DNA of 64,000 bases from Pseudoalteromonas lipolytica (lineage in GTDB: Bacteria; Pseudomonadota; Gammaproteobacteria; Enterobacterales; Alteromonadaceae): contig NZ_LJTC01000004.1 in NCBI RefSeq assembly GCF_001306915.1, forward strand, positions 258,608-322,607, given 5' to 3'. Under the pieces are notes generated by a model. The model saw nothing but the letters and a program-made list of their open reading frames with translations. It did no database searches and was not told where the DNA came from. How positions within the stretch are numbered: position 1 is the stretch's first letter; each line of letters opens with the position of its first letter. A program made the position numbers and the translations under genes. Shown one piece after another: positions 8,941-17,742 of the stretch.

Positions 8941-9144
8941 ATGTAAAGGAAAGTGTCTAGATATGCCAGCATTTACGGCCGTTTTAGGGGATTTTTATTT
9001 ATTATTAAGGTGTAATTCAGCGTAGCGGCTTTTTTATTCATTTATGATTCACCAAAGCGCCAGATGCTAGGATCATTTTCTGTTTATCATGTACAATATG
9101 GCTATTCATTTTTAATGCAGTTTTGCATTTGGCGATTTATAAAT

Positions 9145-9984
9145 ATGCTTAGTTATCGACACTCCTTTCATGCAGGTAACCCTGCTGATGTGCTAAAACA
9201 TCTTGTTCTAGCTGAAGTTCTTAAGTACCAAACAATTAAAGACAAACCACTTGATTATGTGGACACCCACTCAGGTGCTGGCTTTTTTGAACTTGCAGGC
9301 AGTGATGCACAAAAAACACAAGAGTATTTAGATGGGATTGCTAAGCTTTGGCAGCACAACAGTGAGCATGATGCACTTAATGAGTATATTGAGCTGATTA
9401 AATCATTTAATTCAAATGGTAATTTAGATTTTTACCCAGGTTCGCCAAAAATTGCAGAGCACTTTTTACGTCGCCAAGATAACGGTTGGTTCTTTGAGTT
9501 GCATCCACGTGACTTACAGTTACTGCAAGACAACATGAAAGGTAAGCGTTCTATTCGCGTACGTGGTGAAAACGGCTTTCAAGGCTTAATTGGTTTATTA
9601 CCACCAGCATCACGTCGAGCTTGCGTGCTTATTGACCCTCCTTACGAAATAAAAAACGATTACGATACGGTCGTTAATACTCTTGTTAAGGCGCATAAAC
9701 GCTTTGCTACGGGGACGTACATGATTTGGTATCCGGTTGTAGACCGTGAACGAATTGACAGAATGGAGGCGGGTTTAATCGCATCGGGTATGCGTAACAT
9801 TCAGCTTTTCGAGCTTGCAACAGAGGCCGATACCGACGTTCATGGTATGACTGCATCGGGTATGATAGTGATCAACCCGCCATGGAAATTAAAGCAAACG
9901 ATGGATGCTGTATTACCAGAACTTGTTTCCATACTAAGCGATAGCAGTGGTTTTTATCGCAGTGAACAATTAGTTGAAGAGTAA
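9145..9984 (+). CDS. rlmJ: 23S rRNA (adenine(2030)-N6)-methyltransferase RlmJ
   Basis: The 279-residue enzyme starts with MLSYRHSFHAGNPADVLKH, nearly identical to the known RlmJ start, so the ATG at 9145 was chosen over an upstream in-frame ATG. The catalytic IDPPYE (the DPPY motif of N6-adenine methyltransferases) and the SAM-binding YVDTHSGAGFF are present. RlmJ methylates A2030 of 23S rRNA before the subunit is fully assembled. It is a single gene, divergent from the zapA pair and closed by a strong terminator. Confidence 0.95.
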   Translation: MLSYRHSFHAGNPADVLKHLVLAEVLKYQTIKDKPLDYVDTHSGAGFFELAGSDAQKTQEYLDGIAKLWQHNSEHDALNEYIELIKSFNSNGNLDFYPGSPKIAEHFLRRQDNGWFFELHPRDLQLLQDNMKGKRSIRVRGENGFQGLIGLLPPASRRACVLIDPPYEIKNDYDTVVNTLVKAHKRFATGTYMIWYPVVDRERIDRMEAGLIASGMRNIQLFELATEADTDVHGMTASGMIVINPPWKLKQTMDAVLPELVSILSDSSGFYRSEQLVEE

Positions 9985-9999
9985 TATCTTCAATACAAA

Positions 10000-10023
10000 A
10001 ACGCCCAGCAATTGCTGGGCGTT
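10000..10023. terminator. Palindromic bidirectional terminator
   Basis: A perfect 24-base palindrome (AACGCCCAGCAA and its reverse complement) sits between the convergent rlmJ and the META lipoprotein gene, with A- and T-rich flanks. Confidence 0.85.
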
Positions 10024-10039
10024 GTTAATTTAACTGTTG

Positions 10040-10849
10040 TTAATTCATATAAGTCGCTGCGAAGGTCGCAAGTGGCTCATCACTATCATCTAACAAGGTT
10101 AACTGCTCACCATTGATTGAGTACTTAGCCGTGGCTGCAAGTGCTGCCGACATGGCCGCTTCAATATCCATTTGTGATACACACATTTTTTTGGTGCTTG
10201 CTAATGGCTTGAATGTGAGCGCCTGCTCATTAACCTCGTAACTGCCTGAGAAGTTATTACAACCTAAGTGACCATTGGTTGAACCATCGTCTTTAAACTG
10301 TACGAAAGGTTCTTTATTTTCAACGGTGATAGCCTCACCGCTGATGGTAACTGCTTTCCAATAGGTATTGGTCAAAGTCACGTCTGGCTTTTTCGCTGAT
10401 ACTTTAGTCACCGTTACCTTGTACAGATCGCCAGCGGCATCTTCGGCAAATGGATTATTGTGAGTGGTGCTGATGTAAAGTAATTTACCTTGATTCTCAA
10501 TGCGTGCACTTACACTGTAGCGGTGACGGTCAGCAATTTTGCTTTCGTCATATTCAAGTGCTACATCATATGGTGGTGCACCATCTAATTGAATTTCTTG
10601 TTCGCTAATTACTTCAGCCTTGACATCCATTTTAGAAACATCAGCGAGCTGTACTTTTAATACTGAACCCGGAGGTAGCATACTACGATCTAAATAGGTG
10701 ATTTGAGTATTCAGGGTTTTCATTGATGATTGCTCAGCTTGTGGTGCACTAGAGTCTTCACCACAGGCTGTTAAAACCAAGCTGCTCCCTAAAATCATTA
10801 AACTGCATAGAGAAGCGCGTTTGAAAGATGAAAAGGTATCCGAAGCCAT
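10040..10849 (-). CDS. Lipoprotein with YbaY-like and META (DUF306) domains
   Basis: The 269-residue protein has a lipoprotein signal (LVLTAC). A YbaY/YscW-like beta domain follows (about residues 45-150; ITYLDRSMLPPGSVLKVQL and the IENQGKLLYIST region). The C-terminal META domain (about 160-265) shows the typical GHLGCNNFSGSYE and KMC motifs, with a likely cysteine pair. META proteins such as HslJ are linked to envelope stress and antibiotic tolerance. The molecular activity of either domain is not established. An AAGGA site precedes the ATG. It appears to be monocistronic. Confidence 0.82.
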   Translation of the reverse strand: MASDTFSSFKRASLCSLMILGSSLVLTACGEDSSAPQAEQSSMKTLNTQITYLDRSMLPPGSVLKVQLADVSKMDVKAEVISEQEIQLDGAPPYDVALEYDESKIADRHRYSVSARIENQGKLLYISTTHNNPFAEDAAGDLYKVTVTKVSAKKPDVTLTNTYWKAVTISGEAITVENKEPFVQFKDDGSTNGHLGCNNFSGSYEVNEQALTFKPLASTKKMCVSQMDIEAAMSAALAATAKYSINGEQLTLLDDSDEPLATFAATYMN

Positions 10850-10935
10850 GATTATTTTCCTTGCGTTTAGGGTTATGCATCATATTTAATTGCCTAGCAT
10901 AAAGTTCGCTGTCTTAATCATAGCTTAATTAACAA

Positions 10936-10958
10936 AAAATGGGCACTAAGCCCATTTT
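10936..10958 (-). terminator. Rho-independent terminator after the phnA-like gene
   Basis: AAAATGGGC, a 5-base loop and GCCCATTTT form the hairpin; read on the minus strand it ends in a run of T, 48 bases past the PhnA-like stop codon. Confidence 0.75.
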
Positions 10959-11005
10959 CGTAATAACGAATCGCTTTAAGAACATAAAGCGCATAAGAAT
11001 AAACG

Positions 11006-11572
11006 TTATTTTTTCACGTATTTGGTAAGAATAACAATACGTTGACCATCAACACGGCCTTCAATGTGTTCTGGGTTGCTCGTTAAGCCAATGTTTCTTA
11101 CTGCTGTGCCACGCTTAGCAACAAGGCTGCTGCCTTTCACATCAAGATCTTTAATAAGTGTCACTGTATCACCCGCCTGCAGCACAACACCATTACTGTC
11201 GATGTGTTTAATGTCGTCATCTTCAGCTAGCGCTGTTTGCGCCCATTTTAATGTGTCTTCTTCAAGATAAATCATATCGAGTGCATCTTGTGCCCAGCCG
11301 TTATCAGTAGCTAAGCGTTTCAGCATGCGGTAAGCGACAACTTGTACCGCTGGAGTTTGACTCCACATACTGTCATTCAAACAGTGCCAATGGTTTGCAG
11401 TTAAATCAGCATTGTTTTCGATTTGATCTTTACAAGTTTGGCAGACATAAATGCATTTATCAGAATGAGCCTCTGTAACAGGCGGCACTTCGTATACAGA
11501 TAGGTTATCTGTAGCGGCACAAAGTTCACATTGGTTATTACTGCGTTCGATTAGGGCTTGTTCAATGCTCAT
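11006..11572 (-). CDS. PhnA/YjdM-like zinc-ribbon protein
   Basis: The 188-residue protein has an N-terminal zinc ribbon (QCELCAA near residue 15, then CIYVCQTCKD) and the conserved C-terminal PhnA domain (GDTVTLIKDLDVKGSSLVAKRGTAVRNIGL). Despite the name, PhnA/YjdM members are not needed for phosphonate cleavage and their role is unclear. The length fits the longer family form. The upstream leader carries a CCTCCT stretch rather than a Shine-Dalgarno next to the ATG; only a weak AGAG precedes it. It has its own terminator. Confidence 0.85.
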   Translation of the reverse strand: MSIEQALIERSNNQCELCAATDNLSVYEVPPVTEAHSDKCIYVCQTCKDQIENNADLTANHWHCLNDSMWSQTPAVQVVAYRMLKRLATDNGWAQDALDMIYLEEDTLKWAQTALAEDDDIKHIDSNGVVLQAGDTVTLIKDLDVKGSSLVAKRGTAVRNIGLTSNPEHIEGRVDGQRIVILTKYVKK

Positions 11573-11655
11573 AGGAGGCTCTTTTAAGTTTACAAGGTAA
11601 GAAAAACAGCGCGCATTATAGCAAAAGAGGGACTGAAGCGGAATATCCCTAGTTA

Positions 11656-12417
11656 TTATAGGGGTATAGTTTTTGTGTATTTATTGATTATGGCATCTAA
11701 GCTGCCAGAATTTTTAAGTTCTTTGATTGCTGCATTTATTTTTGGTAACAATGATTGATGTTCACTGCGCAGGCGAATTTTTAGGTTGCCTAGCGAGTGT
11801 AATGCGCCAAAACTGATATCAGCATCAAATTGCTCAGCCCAATATAATGCTGGCAGTTTATCTATTATGACGACCTCAATTCGGTGTATTTTTAGTGCCT
11901 GAATGAGTTGTTGTTCAGAGTGAAAATCAACCCGTTTAAAGCGGTTATCGTCATAATAGTAATAGCCTAAAACAGTCCCTACGGGTTGATTACGAATACT
12001 GTTGAGTTGCTGCCATTGAGCCACCGAGCTTTTTAAACTCACGAGATACTCCTCAACTGCAAACAGGGTGTCTGAGTAACTAAATTGTCGGTTTTGTTTT
12101 TCTGTCTGGCTCAGCCACTCGGGGCTTATGACATCAAAATCAATATTCCCTTGGTGAAGGTATTTAACGGTTCGTTTTGCAGGAAGCTCGACATGCTTTA
12201 CTTGAACATCAGCAAGCTGCATAACTTGCTTGATCAGTTCGGGGAGGATCCCTGGATTGCTTTTGTCATCAATATAATAAGGATAGTAGTTCCCAGAGCC
12301 GGTTACATTATATTTCAGTACAGGCTGCTGCTCAGCCAAAACTGCTTGAGTAAGAAAAAGTAACAGTAAGAAAATCGAGTTAGAGAAGCGCAATGGTCTG
12401 ATTGAATTCGTTTTCAT
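11656..12417 (-). CDS. Periplasmic solute-binding-like protein (SBP_bac_3 type), orphan
   Basis: The ATG at 12417 was preferred because it places a normal signal peptide at the N-terminus (MKTNSIRPLRFSNSIFLLLL, cleavage after VLA) and has AGG upstream; this gives 253 residues. The mature part resembles family 3 amino-acid-type binding proteins: YNVTGSGNYYPYY at the start, GILPELIKQVMQLA, and a C-terminal LKNSGSLDAIINKY. No permease or ATPase gene lies beside it, so transport is doubtful. Orphan members of this fold in marine gammaproteobacteria may act as periplasmic sensors. It is divergent from an EAL/HDOD gene. Confidence 0.7.
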   Translation of the reverse strand: MKTNSIRPLRFSNSIFLLLLFLTQAVLAEQQPVLKYNVTGSGNYYPYYIDDKSNPGILPELIKQVMQLADVQVKHVELPAKRTVKYLHQGNIDFDVISPEWLSQTEKQNRQFSYSDTLFAVEEYLVSLKSSVAQWQQLNSIRNQPVGTVLGYYYYDDNRFKRVDFHSEQQLIQALKIHRIEVVIIDKLPALYWAEQFDADISFGALHSLGNLKIRLRSEHQSLLPKINAAIKELKNSGSLDAIINKYTKTIPL

Positions 12418-12521
12418 GTACCTAGTTTGGTTGGGTTTTTGTTTTTTAGCAAGGCAAACATCTTTCACTATACTTATAACAATAGTAATGTGGAGTTAGC
12501 CACATTTAAGTGAGAAGTTGA

Positions 12522-13799
12522 ATGTCAGAATTAAGTATGGAAGGTAATAAAAGTCAGAGCATGACTCAGTATATAGCCCGGCAGCCAATATTTAATGCTG
12601 ATAGAAGTTTATATGCTTACGAATTATTGTATAGAGAATCGAGCGATAATGTATTTCCGGTAGGAACGAGTGATGGCCAAGCAACGGGGCGGCTGTTTTT
12701 TAACGCGTTAATGTTGATGGGACTCGAGAAGCTAACAGGTTTTCAACCTGCGTTTATCAATCTATCGACTGACGCTATTTTGGATGACTTTCCTAAGCTG
12801 TTGCAGCCACGCAGTGCGGTTATCGAAATAGTGGAGCGGGCTACTAGCATTCCAAAAGTAGTGAACCGCGTTAAACAATTAAAACAAGAAGGCTATTTGT
12901 TCGCGCTTGATGATTATGATGGCACAGAGAAATGGCAAGATATTTTGCCTTTGATGGATTTTATTAAGCTTGAAGTTACGCAGCCGATTATCAAAACCAA
13001 CATGATGATCAAAAAGCTTAAACGTAGCTTTCCAAAAACCAATATCATAGTGGAGCGCATTGAAAATTATGAGGACTTTCAACAACTAAAATCAGCAGGT
13101 TGCGACCTGTTTCAGGGCTACTTTTTTGCCAAGCCGGAGCTTTTGAGTTTTGGTAATGTTGAACCATCAAAAATTGCTGTGCTTGAATTACTTAACTGTA
13201 CTGCGCAAACAGATTTAAATTTTGATGCAATTCAACAGCGTGTTGCTAAAGATATTGGCCTTACTGCACGCATTTTAAAATTAGTTAATGCGCGTATAAG
13301 TAATAGCCGGCAAACAATTCGTTCGATTTCACAAGCGGTTATTTACCTTGGTGAAGATGCGATTAGACAATTTGTGCGGGTATTAGCGCTAAGCGAATTA
13401 GGCAATGACAAACCGCAAGAGCTGACCAAACTTGGTTTAACAAGAGCTAAATTTATTGCTTTGATGCTTGAACCCGGAGGTAAAGACCTAGCTGAACAAG
13501 GTTATTTAGTCGGCTTACTCTCTGTTTTAGACGCTATTTTAGATATGGAGCTTAATATCATTGCCAAAGAGTTTTCATTGGGTAGTGAGCTTTCGAGTGC
13601 ACTGTTAAACTTTAATGGAATGCAAGGTGCGAGCTTACAACTTGTTAAGGCGATGGAAGAAGAAGAGTGGCAAACTGCTCATGAGCTACTAATGATGATC
13701 CGCCCTGCGTCAAAGATGGATGTGGTTTTTCAAGCTATGTATGATGCCCGCGCATACGCAGATGAAGTATTCGCAAGCTTATCATCGGTTACAGACTAA
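12522..13799 (+). CDS. EAL-HDOD two-domain signalling protein
   Basis: The 425-residue protein joins an N-terminal EAL-like domain (about residues 15-205) to an HDOD domain (about 210-400). The EAL part is degenerate: YELLYR replaces the EAL core, LDDY replaces DDFG and ERIEN replaces AEGVE, so c-di-GMP hydrolysis is unlikely. Family members of this architecture (YuxH/CdgJ type) control motility and biofilm by binding rather than cleaving. The HDOD part has ISQAVIYLGEDAIRQFVRVLAL but no HD pair. It is divergent from the orphan binding protein and 54 bases before the PqiA-like gene. Confidence 0.88.
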   Translation: MSELSMEGNKSQSMTQYIARQPIFNADRSLYAYELLYRESSDNVFPVGTSDGQATGRLFFNALMLMGLEKLTGFQPAFINLSTDAILDDFPKLLQPRSAVIEIVERATSIPKVVNRVKQLKQEGYLFALDDYDGTEKWQDILPLMDFIKLEVTQPIIKTNMMIKKLKRSFPKTNIIVERIENYEDFQQLKSAGCDLFQGYFFAKPELLSFGNVEPSKIAVLELLNCTAQTDLNFDAIQQRVAKDIGLTARILKLVNARISNSRQTIRSISQAVIYLGEDAIRQFVRVLALSELGNDKPQELTKLGLTRAKFIALMLEPGGKDLAEQGYLVGLLSVLDAILDMELNIIAKEFSLGSELSSALLNFNGMQGASLQLVKAMEEEEWQTAHELLMMIRPASKMDVVFQAMYDARAYADEVFASLSSVTD

Positions 13800-13853
13800 G
13801 AGCGCAGAGTTCGTTATGATGCAGACTCTGAGTATTAAAAAGGTTTGTAACTA

Positions 13854-14468
13854 ATGCGTGTTGTTTTTCCTATACTGGCTATTTTAATTGCCTTAGTGTT
13901 ACTTATTCCCGGTGTAACCCAGCCAGTGCTCACCCTTGAAGGAAAAATTGATAAATCTAAGCTTGCCAAAACAGGTATTGAAATGATTGCCGATGAAGGC
14001 GATCGCAATACCCGTAGCGTGTTAATGATGGCATCAAGCATGCTGGGGCTTGATAAGCTTGAAGGAGAAATCGATGCCTACAAAAAAACACGCAGCATTT
14101 GGGGCACCGTGAATGAGCTTGCTAATAACAAAAACTACCTTGTTGCCGCGCTTGTAGCAGTGTTCTCAATTGTCATTCCCACCTTAAAACTCCTGATGCA
14201 ATTGCTTTATTGTTTCTTACCAGTGAATAGGTTTAAGTATTTGCTCGGTCAACTCATACAAGGCCTAAGTAAATGGAGCATGGTCGATGTGTTTGTGATT
14301 GCATTGATCGTGTCTTATTTAGCAGGTAATGCCGATGGGCAAATGGGCGAGTTGATAAAAATGCATGCTGAATTGGGTGATGGATTTTGGTATTTTACAG
14401 GTTATTGCTTGTTTGCTATTGCTGCCAGCTGTAGCATAAAAATAGATAAACCCTTGTCGAGTTCGTAA
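13854..14468 (+). CDS. PqiA-like inner-membrane protein
   Basis: The 204-residue protein has about four hydrophobic segments: one at the N-terminus (VFPILAILIALVLLIPG), one near NYLVAALVAVFSIVIPTLKLL, one in the SKWSMVDVFVIALIVSYL motif typical of paraquat-inducible protein A, and one at the C-terminus. A periplasmic loop of about 70 residues follows the first segment. PqiA proteins are linked to lipid transport and membrane stress. This is a single PqiA domain without the second domain or PqiB partner of E. coli, so its partners are unknown. The region matching the PqiA motif is the main evidence. Confidence 0.7.
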   Translation: MRVVFPILAILIALVLLIPGVTQPVLTLEGKIDKSKLAKTGIEMIADEGDRNTRSVLMMASSMLGLDKLEGEIDAYKKTRSIWGTVNELANNKNYLVAALVAVFSIVIPTLKLLMQLLYCFLPVNRFKYLLGQLIQGLSKWSMVDVFVIALIVSYLAGNADGQMGELIKMHAELGDGFWYFTGYCLFAIAASCSIKIDKPLSSS

Positions 14469-14505
14469 ATTTCGGGCTACAATTTGGGCACTTAATTTTT
14501 AAGGT

Positions 14506-14865
14506 ATGATGATGACGCGACTTTCAAGCTACTTATTGATAGCTATGATGCTGCTCACTTTTGTGGGTCAGTCAGTTGCGTCTGTTGCTATGGTATGTGA
14601 TATGCCACATGCCAGCATGCAAATGGATCATCATGCTAATATGAATGCTGACAGCGACATGAGTGATATGGATTGTTGCCATGAAGACGTAATGGATAAC
14701 AGCGATTGTGCGTGTCCGTTCAATGCCTGTACAGCTCACTCACTCCTGCCGTTAAATGATTTAGTTGTTAAATCAATTAAGCAATCAGAAAAAGTCACCA
14801 TGTTAGGCGCCAGCCAGCTTAGTTTTCACGTCAGTTCTTTATATCGTCCACCTATTACTGCTTAA
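14506..14865 (+). CDS. Exported His/Met/Cys-rich small protein before the Cus efflux genes
   Basis: The 119-residue protein starts with three ATG codons; the third (14512) has the best spacing from AAGG. A signal peptide (to about VASVAM) is followed by a segment packed with metal ligands: CDMPHASMQMDHHANMN, then DMSDMDCCHEDVMD and CACPFNAC. Methionine, histidine and cysteine clusters of this kind bind Cu(I)/Ag(I) in periplasmic copper proteins. The position directly before cusCBA-type genes supports a copper sensing, buffering or delivery role. I recognise no named family; similar small proteins are often annotated only as hypothetical. Confidence 0.7.
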   Translation: MMMTRLSSYLLIAMMLLTFVGQSVASVAMVCDMPHASMQMDHHANMNADSDMSDMDCCHEDVMDNSDCACPFNACTAHSLLPLNDLVVKSIKQSEKVTMLGASQLSFHVSSLYRPPITA

Positions 14866-14969
14866 GCAGGATAGGTCTGTCTAAAATTCAGTAAAACGCT
14901 GAAATACACCTCATTCTGCACCCAAAATCTATTGTTTTTTAACCATTTTTAAGATTTTTGGAGCATGTG

Positions 14970-16292
14970 ATGATTCACAGCAAATTGATTAAGGCGCTTT
15001 CTCTAGGCGCAGTATTGATAACCTCAAGTTTAGTGAAAGCAGAGCCATTGGCGCTCAATCAGGTGATTGATTATGCATTGACTCACGAGCCTTGGTTACA
15101 GGCAAATAAATACCAGCAACAGGCGATAGAAGCGCAAAGCATTGCGGCCGGTACCTTGCCGGATCCAGTGTTAACCGTTGGACTCATGAACTTACCAACC
15201 GATGGCTTTGCCTTTGATCAAGAAGGTATGACGCAATTCAAAGTGGGCTTGTCACAACAATTTAGCCGAGGTGATAGCCTTGCCCTACAGCAGCAAGCAT
15301 TAAAACAATCGGCTGAGCAATATCCTTGGCTTAGAGCAGACCGCCAAGCACAGGTTAAAGCCATTGTTAGTGAAGCATGGCTAAATGCCTATCGCGCGCA
15401 AAAAAGCATTCAACTGATCAACCAAGATAAAGCCTTATTTAATCAACTTATTGATATTACAGAAGCTAGCTATGCCAATACACTTGGCGCGACTCGCCAG
15501 CAGGATATTATTCGCGCTCAGCTAGAGCTGACTCGGCTTGAAGATAAGCTGGTGATGTTAGAGCAACAGTTTGATAGTGCCAAAAAGCGACTAGCACAAT
15601 GGCTACCTATTGAAATGCTAAACGGTGCAGTGAGCGATGAAAACACCAAGGTGACCGCAGTTATGGCTTATCAAGAGCTTGCACCATCTGGGGTGACTGA
15701 AGTGCTGATGAGCCACCCGGCTATTATCGCTATTGATCATGCTATGCGTGCTAAAAATACTCAAGTGCAAGTGGCGAAAGAAGCGTATAAGCCGCAATTT
15801 GGTATGAACCTTGGTTATGGCTATCGTGATGATACCCCGATGGGTGACTCTCGCGCTGACTTATTCTCTATTGGGGTGAGTGTTGATTTACCGCTGTTTA
15901 CTGATAACCGTCAAGATCAACAAGTCAATGCGGCAATAGCTAATGCCGAGGCGGTAAAAACCAACAAGCTTATTACCCTGCAAAAACTGCAAGGTCAGTA
16001 TTTTAAAGAGCTTAGCCAATTAAGCCGACTTGCTCAACGCAAAGCGCTGTATCAACAGCAGCTATTACCGCAAATGGCAGAGCAAGCGGAGGCGACGTTA
16101 AATGCTTACACCAATGATGATGGTGACTTTTCAGAAGTGATGCGTGCTCGCATTAGCGAACTTAACGCGAAAATTGATGCATTAAACATCGAAATTGATA
16201 AACAAATAACCCTCGCTCGCCTTAATTATTACGCAGCAGCAAAAGATAACCAAATAAATGCAGCACAAAGCCAAGGAGCTAGCAATGAATAA
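14970..16292 (+). CDS. CusC-like TolC-family outer-membrane channel
   Basis: The 440-residue protein begins at the ATG with GGAG six bases upstream, followed by a signal peptide cleaved after VKA. It has the two TolC repeats of long helices (LALNQVIDYAL at the start and ALEIDKQITLARLNYYAA near the end). There is no lipobox, unlike E. coli CusC, so it is not lipid-anchored. It forms the outer-membrane duct of the tripartite pump encoded with the adaptor and RND pump. It overlaps the adaptor gene by 8 bases. Confidence 0.88.
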   Translation: MIHSKLIKALSLGAVLITSSLVKAEPLALNQVIDYALTHEPWLQANKYQQQAIEAQSIAAGTLPDPVLTVGLMNLPTDGFAFDQEGMTQFKVGLSQQFSRGDSLALQQQALKQSAEQYPWLRADRQAQVKAIVSEAWLNAYRAQKSIQLINQDKALFNQLIDITEASYANTLGATRQQDIIRAQLELTRLEDKLVMLEQQFDSAKKRLAQWLPIEMLNGAVSDENTKVTAVMAYQELAPSGVTEVLMSHPAIIAIDHAMRAKNTQVQVAKEAYKPQFGMNLGYGYRDDTPMGDSRADLFSIGVSVDLPLFTDNRQDQQVNAAIANAEAVKTNKLITLQKLQGQYFKELSQLSRLAQRKALYQQQLLPQMAEQAEATLNAYTNDDGDFSEVMRARISELNAKIDALNIEIDKQITLARLNYYAAAKDNQINAAQSQGASNE

Positions 16293-17742
16293 CACAGTGA
16301 AATTAGTTATCGCTTTGGCGGTAGGTGCAGCATTGGCAACGGCTGTAAATAAATTGGCTGAGCCAGATCATGGAGCTATGCCAAGCGCTGAGAAAAAGCC
16401 GCTATATTGGGTGGCGCCTATGGACAGCAATTACCGCCGTGATGAACCGGGGTTATCACCAATGGGTATGGAATTAGTGCCCGTTTATGAAGAGCAAAGT
16501 AGCGCTGAAGACAGCCCGGGTACTGTGAGGATCTCACCTGCAGTCGTTAATAACTTAGGGGTAAGAACAGCGCCTGTAAGGTTTAAATCATTACAAACGA
16601 CCGTTGATACGGTTGGTTATGTGCAATACGACCAAGACCAACTCGTGCATATTCACCCTCGTGTCGAAGGTTGGATAGAAACCTTATATGTAAAAGCCGC
16701 TGGTGACCAAGTGAAGCAAGGCGAGCCACTTTATACCTTGTATTCTCCACAGCTAGTGAATGCGCAAGAAGAGCTACTGCTTGCCCTAAAACGTAACAAT
16801 GCAGTGCTTATACGTGCGGCAAAAGCACGCTTGGCCTCACTGAATGTTTCTGACGATTTTATTGCGCGATTAGAGCAAAGCCAAAAGGTCAGACAAAACA
16901 TTACCTTTTATGCCAAGCAAAGTGGCGTATTGGATGAGCTAAATATCCGCGAAGGCTTCTTTGTGAAACCGGGCACAACCATGATGAGTATTGCTCACCT
17001 AGAAGAAGTGTGGGTTGAGGCTGAAGTTTTTGAGCGTCAAGCAGGGCTTATTCATAAAGGCTTGCCTGTTACCATGAACTTAGATTACTTACCGGGTAAA
17101 CGCTGGCAAGGCAAGGTCGATTATATTTATCCAACCCTTGATGAGAAAAACCGCACCCTTCGCGTGCGTTTACGCTTTGCTAACCAAGATGGCTTATTAA
17201 AACCGAATATGTTTGCTGAAGTGAGCATTACTACTAAGCCAACTGAGCCGCAATTAGTGATAGCCAAAGAAGCGGTGATCCGCACAGGTAGCCAAGACCG
17301 TGTCGTGATTGATTTAGGTGAAGGGCGCTTTAAGTCAGTGGCTGTGACGCTAGGCCGTAGTGATAATCATGATGTCGAAATTTTATCAGGCTTACTGAAA
17401 GACGATAACGTTGTGGTTTCAGCGCAGTTCTTAATAGATTCAGAATCAAGTAAGAGTTCTGACTTTATGCGTATGCAAGAACCGGATAGTGACAGCGCAA
17501 TGGTGAATGGCGTGATCAACAGCATTGATCGCGAAGCCCGTACTGCCGTGATCAGTCGTGAGGCCATCCCTAAGTGGGGGCGCGGGGCTGCAACTATGGA
17601 GTTTCACTTTTCGCCGCGCATCGATATGTCTAGTTTACAAAGCGATGATGAAGTGCATTTTACCTTTAAATTGGTGGAAGGTGAGTTTGTGATTTTTGAC
17701 ATCATGACCATGAGCCACCCTATGCAAGGAGAAATGCAATGA
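16285..17742 (+). CDS. cusB: CusB-like periplasmic adaptor with fused CusF-like domain
   Basis: The 485-residue adaptor has an N-terminal anchor, a heavy-metal-binding segment ([16 protein letters not shown] then [11 protein letters not shown]), barrel-sandwich, helical hairpin and beta-barrel parts, and a C-terminal CusF-like OB domain (about residues 410-480). The start was set at MNNTVKL, which has AAGGAG upstream. It links the inner-membrane pump to the channel and hands Cu(I)/Ag(I) to CusA. In the CusF-like part, an ungapped comparison with E. coli CusF as I recall it shows the His, Trp and first Met ligands replaced (by Ser/Arg, Arg and Ala), with only the last Met kept. Its stop overlaps the pump start. 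Confidence 0.88.
   Translation: MNNTVKLVIALAVGAALATAVNKLAEPDHGAMPSAEKKPLYWVAPMDSNYRRDEPGLSPMGMELVPVYEEQSSAEDSPGTVRISPAVVNNLGVRTAPVRFKSLQTTVDTVGYVQYDQDQLVHIHPRVEGWIETLYVKAAGDQVKQGEPLYTLYSPQLVNAQEELLLALKRNNAVLIRAAKARLASLNVSDDFIARLEQSQKVRQNITFYAKQSGVLDELNIREGFFVKPGTTMMSIAHLEEVWVEAEVFERQAGLIHKGLPVTMNLDYLPGKRWQGKVDYIYPTLDEKNRTLRVRLRFANQDGLLKPNMFAEVSITTKPTEPQLVIAKEAVIRTGSQDRVVIDLGEGRFKSVAVTLGRSDNHDVEILSGLLKDDNVVVSAQFLIDSESSKSSDFMRMQEPDSDSAMVNGVINSIDREARTAVISREAIPKWGRGAATMEFHFSPRIDMSSLQSDDEVHFTFKLVEGEFVIFDIMTMSHPMQGEMQ

Noticed and set aside
9064-9144. N-terminal extension of RlmJ by 27 residues
   Set aside because: The known protein start MLSYRHSFHAGN is at 9145, and the extension resembles no family member.
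11643-11667. Terminator at the end of the orphan binding-protein gene
   Set aside because: An imperfect stem exists but it overlaps the stop codon and has no T-run on the minus strand.
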